Source: Symmachiella dynata (lineage in GTDB: Bacteria > Planctomycetota > Planctomycetia > Planctomycetales > Planctomycetaceae). From it: DNA of 64,000 nt. Under the pieces are notes generated by a model. It was not told the DNA's origin and searched no databases. It saw nothing but the letters and a program-made list of their open reading frames with translations. Location: NCBI RefSeq assembly GCF_007747995.1, contig NZ_CP036276.1, forward strand, positions 5,384,001 to 5,448,000. The letters are read 5' to 3'. Made by a program: the position numbers and the translations under genes. This document shows positions 35,109 through 44,545 of the stretch, one piece after another. Each line of letters starts with the position of its first letter. Positions within the stretch are counted from its first letter, which is position 1.

Positions 35109-36988
35109 ACCTGCCCGGATTTTATGCGCTCAGCAGTGCGTGGCTGTTTCTGCTGCTGATACCGTTGATCATCTTCTACTTTCTCAAACTCCGCCGCCCA
35201 CAGATGGATGTGACGTCGTTGGTGTTGTGGCAACAAGTCATCAACGATCAGCGAGTCAATTCCCCTTTCCAAAAATTCAAACGCAACATGCTGTTGTTGT
35301 TGCAACTGCTATTGCTGATCAGCTTGATTCTGGCAGCGATGCAACCCTTTTGGCCGACTGGTGCCGACCGGGCCAATTACGTTCCGGTGTTGATCGATTG
35401 CTCTGCAAGCATGGGCGCACGAGACAAACCGGGCGGTCCCACGCGGCTGGAAGTCGCCAAGGCACAGGTGGAGCAGATGATCGAAGACCTGCTTCCCGAT
35501 CAAGAACTCTCTTTGATCGCATTTCACAAAACGGCGCGTCGTGTCACCGATTTTTCCAATAACAAACGGGTGCTTCGCGACGGACTGAACGACATCACCG
35601 TCACCGACATCCCCAGTAAAATCGAAGAAGCATTGCGGATGACGCAAGCGATGGCGCGTCGAGTGGAAATCGATAACGTGCTGCTTTTGACCGACGGCAA
35701 CTTTCCCACGGAAGCCAATTTCGAACTTCCGTTTGAATTGACCTATCAAAAAATTGATCCCGGCGGAAAGAACATCGGCATCACCGCCTTAAATGCCCGC
35801 CGCGCGGGGGCTACCAAATGGGAGATCTTTGTCCGCTTGGAAGGGGCAACAGATCAACAGACCGCCGCTCGCGTGGAGTGGGCGCAAGACGGCAATCCCG
35901 TGGGTGAGGAAGAGGTAATTTTGGAACAGGGGCAATCGGAACGCTTGGTCTTCAGTGTCGACGCCGAACGCGCCTCGATGATCCGCGTCCGACTGAAACC
36001 AGAAGGTTTTGATGCACTCGATTCGGACAACATCGCCTATTTGGACCTCCCAGCGGGCCGTGATTTGACGGTCTATTGTCCCTTGGATATGAAAGCGTAT
36101 CGACACGCGCTGCGTGGCATGGAAAACGTCATCGTCGAACCGGACGCCGATAGCGGAAATAGCGACTTGAGCGAATACGACCTACTCATCAGCGACCGCT
36201 CGGCAGAAGAATCTCCCCCGGCGCAGGTCTCGCTCTTCGTCGGCGTGATCCCCCCCAATATACAGGACCTAGTCACGGTCGAATCGGGCGGCGCGGAGGT
36301 CGTCGATTGGGATAAGACTTCACCGCTCTTGCAGTATGTGCAATTGACTGAAGTCTTTTCCAGCGACGAACCGAAATCGCGCGAAGAGGTTCAGGACCGG
36401 CATTATGAAGAAGCGGGTTATGAAATCTTGGCACATGGCCGGACAGGGCCGTTGATCCTGGCCGATCGTTCCGGGGAACGTCCCAAATTTTACCTGCTGT
36501 TTCATACCGACAATTCGACATTGCCGTATCGGGTAGGGTTTCCCATTCTGGTTACCAATGCCGTACAAATCGCCACGCGGCAGTCGTCGTTGTCCGACGT
36601 GCGGGGAACGACCACTGGCGTGCTCCCGTCGCGACAACTCTTGACCAGTCGCACTTATCAGATCCAAGGCCCCGGTGGGATTTCTCGCGAAACGACCAGC
36701 AACGACGACGGCATGGTTTCGGGGATTTCAGCCCCCTTGGCGGGTGAGTATACACTCAGCGAAGGGGGCAAACTGCAAGCCCGCATCGGCGCCAGTTTGC
36801 TATCGGCTGAAGAGACCTCATTGGTGGGAACCGAGGCGATTCAATTCAGCGAGTTGTCCGTCTCGGCAACCGATGAGAAAGTCAAAATGGACCGCCCATT
36901 GTGGCCGCAATTGACGTTGGCTGCACTGGTATTCTTATTAGCGGAGTGGTGGTATTTCCTACGCCGCGGTGGAGGATTGATGGCATGA
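35105..36988 (+). CDS. BatA-like VWA membrane protein
   Basis: 627 aa from the ATG at 35105, overlapping the DUF58 stop. The N-terminal BatA domain has two membrane segments (about 8-28 and 60-82) with the typical LKLRRP after the first. A VWA domain follows with MIDAS residues DCSAS (D98, S100, S102) and LLLTDGN near residue 200. Long beta-rich extracellular sections (about 225-590) follow, and a C-terminal membrane segment (LTLAALVFLLAEWWYFL) ends with a short RR-rich tail. Its neighbours MoxR and DUF58 suggest metal-dependent interaction controlled by the ATPase. It overlaps the next gene by 4 nt (ATGA). Confidence 0.9.
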   Translation: MNLPGFYALSSAWLFLLLIPLIIFYFLKLRRPQMDVTSLVLWQQVINDQRVNSPFQKFKRNMLLLLQLLLLISLILAAMQPFWPTGADRANYVPVLIDCSASMGARDKPGGPTRLEVAKAQVEQMIEDLLPDQELSLIAFHKTARRVTDFSNNKRVLRDGLNDITVTDIPSKIEEALRMTQAMARRVEIDNVLLLTDGNFPTEANFELPFELTYQKIDPGGKNIGITALNARRAGATKWEIFVRLEGATDQQTAARVEWAQDGNPVGEEEVILEQGQSERLVFSVDAERASMIRVRLKPEGFDALDSDNIAYLDLPAGRDLTVYCPLDMKAYRHALRGMENVIVEPDADSGNSDLSEYDLLISDRSAEESPPAQVSLFVGVIPPNIQDLVTVESGGAEVVDWDKTSPLLQYVQLTEVFSSDEPKSREEVQDRHYEEAGYEILAHGRTGPLILADRSGERPKFYLLFHTDNSTLPYRVGFPILVTNAVQIATRQSSLSDVRGTTTGVLPSRQLLTSRTYQIQGPGGISRETTSNDDGMVSGISAPLAGEYTLSEGGKLQARIGASLLSAEETSLVGTEAIQFSELSVSATDEKVKMDRPLWPQLTLAALVFLLAEWWYFLRRGGGLMA

Positions 36989-39150
36989 ACGAGCGCTTTG
37001 TATTCCATCGCAGGCGAATGATACGGCGCAACTTGGTGGCGCTGCTGTTCATTACTGTTGCGGGTTTGATGTCGCTGTCACCGACCACAGCTGAGGCTGC
37101 GCCCCCTCAAGTCAGCACCCGCTTCGTTCCGCTCTCACCGCGGGCTCGCGCGGCGGCGCCGGTTTCTGGAATCTGGGAGGTCATTTCCAGTGGCAGCGAA
37201 TTGCTGGAAGGCGAACTGCGATTGACCATCAAAGGTCTCAACGGCAAGCAGGTGATTGTGCTGACCGATGTTGTCGTCACACCCGGCACGACGACCCGTT
37301 TCCGTGGTATGTTACCGGCAATCGACGTCCCGTATTTCGGAAACCGAGAACTCGTACAAGTCGAAATGTCGGTGCAGTTTGTCGCCAACGACGGAACAGA
37401 GTTTCTGCCGGAACCGGCGCAACTCATGTTTCGAAATCCGAGCCTGCAGTCGTTTAATATCTGCATCGCCGATCCGCACATGGCGGGCGGAACCGCCATC
37501 GAACGAAAACTCGCCCAAGAATTGGCTTTTGAACGTTTTAATCCGAATCCGGCCGACAACAGTTTGGGGACGGCCCCCGCGCACGTGGCACCGCGCGATT
37601 TGCCGAACGATCCGCTGGGTTACTGCTCATTCGATATGTTGCTGCTGGCCGATGAAGGGTTTGTGGAAACCGATGCCACGCAACGCGCAGCCATCGCCAA
37701 ATGGGTTGCCGCCGGCGGCAGTTTGTGTGTGGTCCCGAGAACCTCACTCGGGGCTCCGCATTTGGAGTTCCTCAATCAGCTCGCAAAATCAGCGGATTCC
37801 GACATCATCTTTGTCACCGATGCCGACGGACGGCTTTCGGCCTCTGGGGCCGACGCACAGGCGGAGTTTGCGTTGCTGCGCGTCGGTCTGGGACGCGTCG
37901 CTATCGGATTGTTGCCGGACAAATCGGATCGCAATCCCGGTTCCACGCAGTTCCGCGAAATGGCGGCCTTTTTGTGGAAAATCAAAACGGAACAACTGAA
38001 CTCCATTCGAGAATCCGGCACGTTCCGCAAGAATCAAATTTCGCAAGTCCCCAACAATCAGGGACAGCCCCGCGTGTTTGAAGAGGATTACCAGCTATCG
38101 CTCCCGCTGGCCGAATCACTGGCAACATCACGTGCGTCCGACTGGAGTGAGAGTCTCGTCGGGCAATTGATGCCCAAAACTTTTCGTTTTGTACCGTTGT
38201 GGTTGATGTGCGGTTTATTGTTCGTCTTTCTCTTGGCGATCGGCCCGCTCGATTATTTTCTGCTCGGCGCGTTCAAGATGCGCAAAATGACGTGGATACT
38301 TTTTCCCCTCACCTCGTTTTTGTTTGCCTACATCACCGTAGCAGCGGCGAACGCCTATATGGGGGTCACCAACGAAACACACGCTTACGAAATCCTCGAC
38401 ATGGGCGACGACGGAAATGTCCTAAGAGCCAACCGTTTGGAGCTGCACTACAACGGGGCTGCGGAACATTCCGAAACCGAACTCACCGACGCCTTGTTCA
38501 CCCCGCTGGACACGTCCGCCACTGCTTTTTATCAACACCGGAACATGCAAGAAGAAGAATTGCCGGTACTGATTGGACGCATCCCACAACAGGTGACGGT
38601 CGTGCAGGACATCCCGCAATGGACGCCGCGTCTCAGTCGCCGCTTCTGGATCGCCCCCAGCAAAAAAGTGGCCACACCACCGAAGTTTGATTTCGCAACA
38701 GTAACGATCGCCGATTTAGAATCGCCGCAAAGCCGCGCTCAACTCGCGATCAAGTTACAGTCGGCCTTCGGCCAGCAATGCTCGATCTTTTGCCTGAACA
38801 ACCAGCGAGTCCATACGTTAGTGAGTAACAGTGCATTGTTCAGCAATCCGCTCGTAGGCGACACGTATGGAAACAACTCATCCCCAAGGGTCAACTATAC
38901 AGGACCGAACTCGCAACACTTAAATGTTAGAAGGGCAAGCGGCGATGAATTCATTCGCTTGATCAGCGCGCCGACGGGTATCAGCGCCTTCAACTACGTG
39001 TCGCAGGTTTCGCCTGCGGGAGGGTGGAGTTTTGATGATCTGGCCATCCTGGACATCAACAATCCCAACGAATGGCTACTGATCATTGCCCAGCCTCGGG
39101 GTGATGACATCATGATCTATCGCAAACTTTATCGGCGCCCGGATGCGTAA
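36985..39150 (+). CDS. Membrane protein with exported domain, array-specific
   Basis: 721 aa from the ATG at 36985 (ATGA overlap with the previous gene). A signal sequence (about 15-41, ending AEAAPP) is followed by a beta-rich exported domain (about 45-190) and an amidotransferase-like section with IAKWVAAGGSLCVVP near 233-248. Membrane segments lie at about 405-425 and 440-465. A second exported region makes up the C-terminal third. The arrangement resembles the protein at 44546, the other non-transporter membrane protein of the array, and the GldG/DUF4350-type auxiliary components of ABC-2 systems. No enzymatic residues are evident. Confidence 0.78.
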   Translation: MNERFVFHRRRMIRRNLVALLFITVAGLMSLSPTTAEAAPPQVSTRFVPLSPRARAAAPVSGIWEVISSGSELLEGELRLTIKGLNGKQVIVLTDVVVTPGTTTRFRGMLPAIDVPYFGNRELVQVEMSVQFVANDGTEFLPEPAQLMFRNPSLQSFNICIADPHMAGGTAIERKLAQELAFERFNPNPADNSLGTAPAHVAPRDLPNDPLGYCSFDMLLLADEGFVETDATQRAAIAKWVAAGGSLCVVPRTSLGAPHLEFLNQLAKSADSDIIFVTDADGRLSASGADAQAEFALLRVGLGRVAIGLLPDKSDRNPGSTQFREMAAFLWKIKTEQLNSIRESGTFRKNQISQVPNNQGQPRVFEEDYQLSLPLAESLATSRASDWSESLVGQLMPKTFRFVPLWLMCGLLFVFLLAIGPLDYFLLGAFKMRKMTWILFPLTSFLFAYITVAAANAYMGVTNETHAYEILDMGDDGNVLRANRLELHYNGAAEHSETELTDALFTPLDTSATAFYQHRNMQEEELPVLIGRIPQQVTVVQDIPQWTPRLSRRFWIAPSKKVATPPKFDFATVTIADLESPQSRAQLAIKLQSAFGQQCSIFCLNNQRVHTLVSNSALFSNPLVGDTYGNNSSPRVNYTGPNSQHLNVRRASGDEFIRLISAPTGISAFNYVSQVSPAGGWSFDDLAILDINNPNEWLLIIAQPRGDDIMIYRKLYRRPDA

Positions 39151-39213
39151 CCAGAGACATCAAACAGACCGTAAATTTCTCAAGCACTCAATTCCGCAAG
39201 GCGAGTTACCACT

Positions 39214-40146
39214 ATGTCCGTCGTCAAAATTGAAAACCTGTGGGTGAGTTATGGGTCGCTGGATGCCGTGCGGGGAATCTCCATCGATATTCCTCGTGGC
39301 GAAGTGTTCGGCTTCATCGGCCCCAACGGCGCCGGCAAGTCGACCACGATCAAAGTCCTGGCGACGTTGCTCAAACATGATCGCGGCATGGTGTGGGTCA
39401 ACGGCGTTGATGTCTCCCGCTATCCCCGGGCGATTCGCGACTCCATCGGTTACATGCCCGACTTTTTTGGTGTGTATGACGACCTGACAGCGATGGAGTA
39501 CCTGCACTTTTTCGCCGCCGCCTATCGGCTGCCGATTTCGAAACGCAAAGGCATCATCCACGACGTCTTAGAGCTGACCGATTTGACCCACAAGATCAAC
39601 TCGCCGGTCGATTCGCTGTCGCGAGGGATGAAACAGCGGCTGGCGCTGGCGCGGGTTCTGCTACACGATCCCGATCTGCTGCTGTTGGACGAACCGGCTA
39701 GCGGTCTGGATCCCAGAGCGCGCATCGAAGTGCGTGAATTGCTCAAGGAACTGAAAAACATGGGCAAAACGATTTTAATTTCCAGCCACATTTTGCACGA
39801 ACTCGGCCAACTCTGCTCGCAAATCGGAATCATCGAACAAGGCCAGATGGTGGCCCAAGGCTCGCTGGAAGAGATCTATCAACAACTCAGCCTGATGCGG
39901 GTGGTGCACGTGCAATTGGCGGGGAAACCCAACGGAATCTTGGAACAGATTCAAGGGATCCCCGGTGTTGAATCGGTCGAGCAACAGGTCGATCGCATGT
40001 CGATTCGATTGCACGAAGACCAAACCTCTGTCGAAGACCTGCACGACGAGATCTGCAAACTGGGCGGACGGATTCATATGTTCCAACCCGAAGCGATGGA
40101 TATGGAAACGGCCTTTATGAAACTGACTCACGGCAAAACCAATTGA
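39214..40146 (+). CDS. ABC-2 type transporter ATPase
   Basis: 310 aa; AAGGCGAG lies about 8 nt before the ATG. Walker A GPNGAGKS is at 36-43, the signature LSRGMKQR at about 135-142, Walker B LLLLDE at 155-160 and H-loop SSH near 192. The C-terminal 90 residues form an extra domain typical of CcmA/drug-export-type ATPases. It should drive the permeases encoded at 40208 and probably 42584. The substrate is unknown. Confidence 0.93.
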   Translation: MSVVKIENLWVSYGSLDAVRGISIDIPRGEVFGFIGPNGAGKSTTIKVLATLLKHDRGMVWVNGVDVSRYPRAIRDSIGYMPDFFGVYDDLTAMEYLHFFAAAYRLPISKRKGIIHDVLELTDLTHKINSPVDSLSRGMKQRLALARVLLHDPDLLLLDEPASGLDPRARIEVRELLKELKNMGKTILISSHILHELGQLCSQIGIIEQGQMVAQGSLEEIYQQLSLMRVVHVQLAGKPNGILEQIQGIPGVESVEQQVDRMSIRLHEDQTSVEDLHDEICKLGGRIHMFQPEAMDMETAFMKLTHGKTN

Positions 40147-40207
40147 ACGAAAACCGGCTCTCGTCGCTCACCAAACCCCCTCACTCGACCACGGTAATAC
40201 CAGCTCC

Positions 40208-42046
40208 ATGAAACGCCCCGCATTCGTAATGGGATTTCCGTTATTGGTCAAGGAATTGACCGAATTGGCTGCACGCCGGCGGACCTACATCATCCGTGTG
40301 GCATATGCGGTGTTGCTGTTTGTCGGCGCCATACTGATGTTCTCCGACATTGTTTTCTCGCGCTACACAACTCCACTGGCATTGCTCGGCCAGGGTGAGA
40401 ACATGTTCCTGATGATCGTCGCCCTGCAATTCGGCGGGATCTATTTGTTTCTGCCAGCCATGGCTTGCTCGGCGATCACCTCAGAAAAAGAACGGGACTC
40501 GTTTGCATTACTTTTGCTAACACGTTTGGGGCCGTGGACGATCCTCTTTGAAAAGCTAACCGGTCGGTTGGTGCCGATGTTCACCTTCATGCTATTGGCG
40601 CTGCCGCTAATGGCCTTTGCCTATACCTACGGCGGCGTTCAGTCGGAACAAATCTGGGGCGCAATCTGGCTGCTGGGTCTCACCGCCGTGCAGCTGGCAG
40701 CACTTTGTCTGATGTTCTCGGCCTATTGCCGCACAACCGTTGGGGCGTATTTGGCGACCAATTTGTTCTATTTCATTTTCCTGTTCGCCATTCCAGGGCT
40801 AGCTGCGGACCTAGCACGCCTTCCCGAACATAAGTTGATGTATTTTGTCGGACCGGCCATGTACTTCGAAATTTTTGACTGGGGCGGTGGACTGAATCCT
40901 TGGGGCGAGTTGGCACTGCGCAGCGTTCCGTTGGTCTTTTCAACGTTGATGTTTCTGGGACTCGCTCGATACTACTTAGTTCGACGCGCTTTCGCACAGC
41001 CGCGGCATTTGGTGCGGAAAATCTTCAAAGGACTGGACGGGATCTTCGAGACGATCAACAAAAATCCGATCACCAAAGGGGTGGTGCTGGTCAAAGAACA
41101 GACGCGTCTCCCCACCGACAATCCGGTTGCCTGGCGGGAGACGATGAAAAAGAATCTCAGCCAGTTCCGCTATGTGCTGCGGATTTGTCTGCTCTTCGAA
41201 ATCCCGATCGTGGTGGTTGCCCTGCTGATGTTAGGCACGCACATGCCGGGCAACCGTGCCTACACCCCGCTATCGTTTCTACTCATCATGTTGTGGATAC
41301 TGACAGCGTTGATACTGACGGTCCAAGCCGCCAATTTGATTACCAGTGAGCGTTCGCGGCAGACGTTGGACGTCTTACTCACCACGCCCCTTTCCGGTCG
41401 AGAAATCGTCTTGCAAAAAATGCAAGGCATGCGGCGGTTGGTCATTGGCTTATCGGTTTGTTTTCTCACGATCTTCTTCTGCGAGGCTTGGATGCGGCGG
41501 GGCCTGGATATGGCTTCATACGGCGGTAGCGGTAATGCGCTGGCCTACTATTCCACTTGGCGGTATCTCGTGGCATCGCTGCAATCCATTGCTATCTACA
41601 TACCCTTGATTGGTTGGTTGGCCCTGTGGATTGGCTTGATTGCAAAAACCCAAACACGGGCGATCCTGGGTTCGTTGGCCGTGCTGTTTTTGTGGTGTGC
41701 GGTCCCCTGGGGCATCCTCTTGTCGCTCTCGGATTTGTTCACCGACAGAAAGGATGTTCTTACCGGTTTGTTCAGTCCTGTGACGATGATTCTGTGTAAT
41801 GAATTCAATGCGTTCGGGCCGGACGGTGGACTGTTTCCTGGCATCGTCCGCGGGCATCTGTTTCGCTGGGTGGTGGTCCTGCTCAATTTTGCGTTCTACG
41901 GATTAATCCTGTACCTCATCCGCAGTCGCTGTCTGAGATTAGCCGACCGTTACATGGGACGCCGTGAAGAACAACCAGCAGGCATCCAAACTTCAACCCC
42001 ACCCCCACCCTCCCCCGCCGACCTGCGGGTGGCGACCACGAATTGA
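40208..42046 (+). CDS. ABC-2 type permease
   Basis: 612 aa with about twelve membrane segments in two halves. Both halves contain the ABC-2 pattern of a cytosolic entry (SAITSEKERDSFALLLLTRLGPWTILFEKL and ITSERSRQTLDVLLTTPLSGREIVLQKM), meaning two fused permease units. It is 61 nt after its ATPase gene. It is a clear paralogue of the protein at 42584, sharing the start GFPLLVKELTELAARRRTY and the positions of both entry motifs. The two may form a heterodimer with the ATPase at 39214. Confidence 0.9.
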   Translation: MKRPAFVMGFPLLVKELTELAARRRTYIIRVAYAVLLFVGAILMFSDIVFSRYTTPLALLGQGENMFLMIVALQFGGIYLFLPAMACSAITSEKERDSFALLLLTRLGPWTILFEKLTGRLVPMFTFMLLALPLMAFAYTYGGVQSEQIWGAIWLLGLTAVQLAALCLMFSAYCRTTVGAYLATNLFYFIFLFAIPGLAADLARLPEHKLMYFVGPAMYFEIFDWGGGLNPWGELALRSVPLVFSTLMFLGLARYYLVRRAFAQPRHLVRKIFKGLDGIFETINKNPITKGVVLVKEQTRLPTDNPVAWRETMKKNLSQFRYVLRICLLFEIPIVVVALLMLGTHMPGNRAYTPLSFLLIMLWILTALILTVQAANLITSERSRQTLDVLLTTPLSGREIVLQKMQGMRRLVIGLSVCFLTIFFCEAWMRRGLDMASYGGSGNALAYYSTWRYLVASLQSIAIYIPLIGWLALWIGLIAKTQTRAILGSLAVLFLWCAVPWGILLSLSDLFTDRKDVLTGLFSPVTMILCNEFNAFGPDGGLFPGIVRGHLFRWVVVLLNFAFYGLILYLIRSRCLRLADRYMGRREEQPAGIQTSTPPPPSPADLRVATTN

Positions 42047-42132
42047 TCCGGAGCGTTTATAGGAACGATGATGAACGTATTCCATCACAGAAGCCGAGAG
42101 CAGACATCGCGCAGTTGTGCCGCATCCAAACA

Positions 42133-42240
42133 TTAGAAATGAAAAAGCCACAGAGAGCACAGAGAAAGGCTGAAATGAGTGGTGATTGCGGATTATAAAA
42201 TATCTCTGTGAACTCTGTGGCCTCTGTGGCTAATTTCTAT
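42133..42240. repeat. CACAGAG element with imperfect inverted ends
   Basis: The left part contains AGCCACAGAG-AGCACAGAG and the right part the reverse, CTCTGTGAACTCTGTGG-CCTCTGTGGCT, so the ends are inverted with two against three CACAGAG units. The outermost bases (TAGAAAT / ATTTCTA) also match. The interior is about 30 bp and non-coding. Confidence 0.68.
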
Positions 42241-42282
42241 GATGCGAAGCCAAGTGGCGACAAAAATGACCAAGAAAAGATA

Positions 42283-42429
42283 AACCACGAAAAAAGCGAA
42301 ATACACGAAAACACACCGTAAAAACACCCAAAGATAACGACAAAGAATTGTGGCGCTGACGCGGAATTCAAAACAACTGTTCGATGAAATGCGTAAATTC
42401 TTTTCGTGCCTTTCGTGTTTTTCGTGGTT
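42283..42429. repeat. AACCACGAAA inverted-end element, copy 2
   Basis: 147 bp. The 28-bp ends (42283-42310 and 42402-42429) match as inverted repeats at 24 of 28 positions. The core shares CGCTGACGC(G/A)GAA, TCAAAA and GATGAAA, in order, with copy 1 at 32781-32917. Confidence 0.76.
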
Positions 42430-42583
42430 CCCTTTTTGGGGGGACAGATAATTGAAACGTTCTGGTCTTTGTCTTGTCGTATTTAGAATTTGTTTAGGAT
42501 TTTGAAAGCCGTGTTTTGAGTTTATTTTCTCCGTGTCTCCATGGTGAAACTCCTTAGTCCCCTAAAACCCTACTCAGTCCGCC

Positions 42584-44404
42584 ATGAAAACCAAAAAGCT
42601 CGCACTCGGTTGTCCGCTGTTGGTGAAGGAACTCACCGAGTTGGCGGCGCGGAAGCGGACCTATCAACTTCGTGTGCTCTATGCCGTGGTGTTGTTCGCT
42701 ACGGCGCTGACACTGTTTTGGGCGCAGCTGTTTGACGGGTTTGACAGCAGCGGCAGTCCACTGTCCGTGTTAGGCCGCGGCGATGATATGTTTCAGATGC
42801 TGGTCCTGCTGCAATTTGCCGGCGTTTACCTGTTTTTGCCGGCGATGACCTGTCCGGCCATCACCAGTGAAAAGGAACGCGACGCGCTGCCGTTGCTGCT
42901 ACTCACGCGGCTGGGGCCCTGGACGATCATTCTCGAAAAGCTCGCCAGCCGGTTGATCCCGATGTTCACATTCTTGTTGTTGGCGCTACCGTTGATGGCG
43001 TTCGCTTATACATTTGGCGGCATCCAGCAACAGCAGATCTGGGGGGCGATTTTGATGTTGGCAGTCGCCAGCATTCAGGTCGCTGCGCTGTGCATCATGT
43101 GCTCGGCCTATTTCCGCACCACGGTCGGCGCCTTTATCGCCGTCTATTGTATTGGAGCGGCCCTGTTCCCAGGCCTTCCCATCCTGGTCGATCTATTCGT
43201 CGTCCGCTTGGACGCTGACGTTGCGCTGATGCTCGTAGCGCCGTACGTCTACGACGTGACCTTTCAGTCTGGGGCCGGTGGAAACCTGTGGCAGGAATTG
43301 TCTCTGCGGCTGATTCCTTTTGTGGTGTCGACCGCTGTTTTTCTCGGTCTCGCCCGATTCTTTTTAATCCGCCGCGCGTTCGCTCAACCGCGGCACCTGC
43401 TGCGCAATTTCTTCAAATGGCTGGACCGCGTGTTTGTGGCGGCCAACGAGAATCGCATTACAAAAGGGATTGTCGTCGTCAAGGAAGTTTCGTCCCTACC
43501 CTTGTTCAACCCCGTCGCTTGGCGTGAAGCCGAGAAAAAAAACTTGGGGCGATTTCGCTATTTGCTGCGGGTTTTTCTGGCATTAGAGATTCCAGTGATC
43601 GTTGTCGGCACCACCACGATTATTATCCAAGGCGCAAATGCTCAAATGGAGTATTTGTCCATGTTGCTGTTTACGATCTGGATATTCGTCACGATGATTC
43701 TTTCTGTCCAATCCTCGAGTTTAGTGAGCGGGGAGCGCTCGCGACAAACGCTCGATGTCCTATTAGTCACGCCGCTCTCAGGTCGAGAAATCATCTTGGA
43801 AAAAGTCCAAGGCCTGCGGCGGTTGATCTGGGTGATCTCAGCTTGTTTTGTGACGGCCTATCTCTTCGAAGTTTGGTGGAACGGTTCGGTCGGCCACAAT
43901 TCTTGGTTCGGATATTCCCGGACTCGGTATTTGGTTGGATCGGTGTTGTCGCTCCTGGTCTATCTTCCGCTTGTGATCTGGTTGTCGATGTGGATCGGTT
44001 TGAAAACCAAATCGCAGACACGGGCAATTTTGCTTTCATTGGCCACCATCGCCGCTTGGTGCCTGATCCCGTTTGGTGTGTTTATTTTGTTCGCTGAGCT
44101 CACAGGTTCTGAATATTCTCCCATCTTATTCCTCGCCCCATTCGCGATGATTGTGGTTAACGAATTGAACGACTTTCCCAAGTATTCGAATGCGATGGGA
44201 ACACAGGCGATTCTGGAGTGGGTTGTCGTCTTCGTCAATTACGCCTGGTACGGTGGCTGGGTGCTGGTGTTTCGCGGATTATCGCTGCGATACGCGGATC
44301 GCTACTTGGGGCGGCGGGACGAACAGTGGGAAACACACTTTCCCCCACAATCAACAACATCTCCGTATTCCGAAAACATACTGGCTGCTTCCTCCTCTCA
44401 ATAA
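42584..44404 (+). CDS. ABC-2 type permease, paralogue of the preceding one
   Basis: 606 aa with about twelve membrane segments and the same two entry motifs as the protein at 40208 (PAITSEKERDALPLLLLTRLGPWTIILEKL and SGERSRQTLDVLLVTPLSGREIILEKV). It begins GCPLLVKELTELAARKRTY, nearly identical to its neighbour, so the pair arose by tandem duplication. The two copies are now separated by 537 bp of repeat-rich DNA. No ribosome site is evident before the ATG. Confidence 0.9.
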   Translation: MKTKKLALGCPLLVKELTELAARKRTYQLRVLYAVVLFATALTLFWAQLFDGFDSSGSPLSVLGRGDDMFQMLVLLQFAGVYLFLPAMTCPAITSEKERDALPLLLLTRLGPWTIILEKLASRLIPMFTFLLLALPLMAFAYTFGGIQQQQIWGAILMLAVASIQVAALCIMCSAYFRTTVGAFIAVYCIGAALFPGLPILVDLFVVRLDADVALMLVAPYVYDVTFQSGAGGNLWQELSLRLIPFVVSTAVFLGLARFFLIRRAFAQPRHLLRNFFKWLDRVFVAANENRITKGIVVVKEVSSLPLFNPVAWREAEKKNLGRFRYLLRVFLALEIPVIVVGTTTIIIQGANAQMEYLSMLLFTIWIFVTMILSVQSSSLVSGERSRQTLDVLLVTPLSGREIILEKVQGLRRLIWVISACFVTAYLFEVWWNGSVGHNSWFGYSRTRYLVGSVLSLLVYLPLVIWLSMWIGLKTKSQTRAILLSLATIAAWCLIPFGVFILFAELTGSEYSPILFLAPFAMIVVNELNDFPKYSNAMGTQAILEWVVVFVNYAWYGGWVLVFRGLSLRYADRYLGRRDEQWETHFPPQSTTSPYSENILAASSSQ

Positions 44405-44433
44405 AGTCTCGACCAACGAATCCGCATCCCGGA

Positions 44434-44457
44434 AGGGCGAAGCTCCTGCTGAGCCGC
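44434..44457. repeat. GGCGAAGC dispersed palindrome, copy 1
   Basis: 24 bp identical to 63492-63515. The core GGCGAAGC-TCCT-GCTGAGCC folds as two GC-rich helices separated by tandem G.A mismatches, with a 4-nt loop. It lies in the gap before the gene at 44546. Confidence 0.72.
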
Positions 44458-44545
44458 GATTCACGATAATCTTCTGCACAAGCGTCTTAACCAAGGCATC
44501 GCCCGTCCGAATCAACGGAATCTCCTGAACCATGAGGTATTTGCC

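Larger units (their letters stand above)
42047..42583. other. Widest gap of the array, two repeat elements in tandem
   Basis: 537 bp with no gene. It holds the CACAGAG element (42133-42240) and AACCACGAAA element copy 2 (42283-42429), separated by 42 bp. The last 150 bp are AT-rich with no clear promoter. Confidence 0.6.

Noticed and set aside
36985-39150. Horizontal transfer of the AT-richer part near 38820-38940
   Set aside because: The reading frame and the flanking protein pattern continue without a break; local composition change alone is not enough.
42241-42440. CRISPR-like short repeats (CACGAAA units)
   Set aside because: Repeats are inverted around a core, not regularly spaced direct repeats with unique spacers, and no cas gene is nearby.
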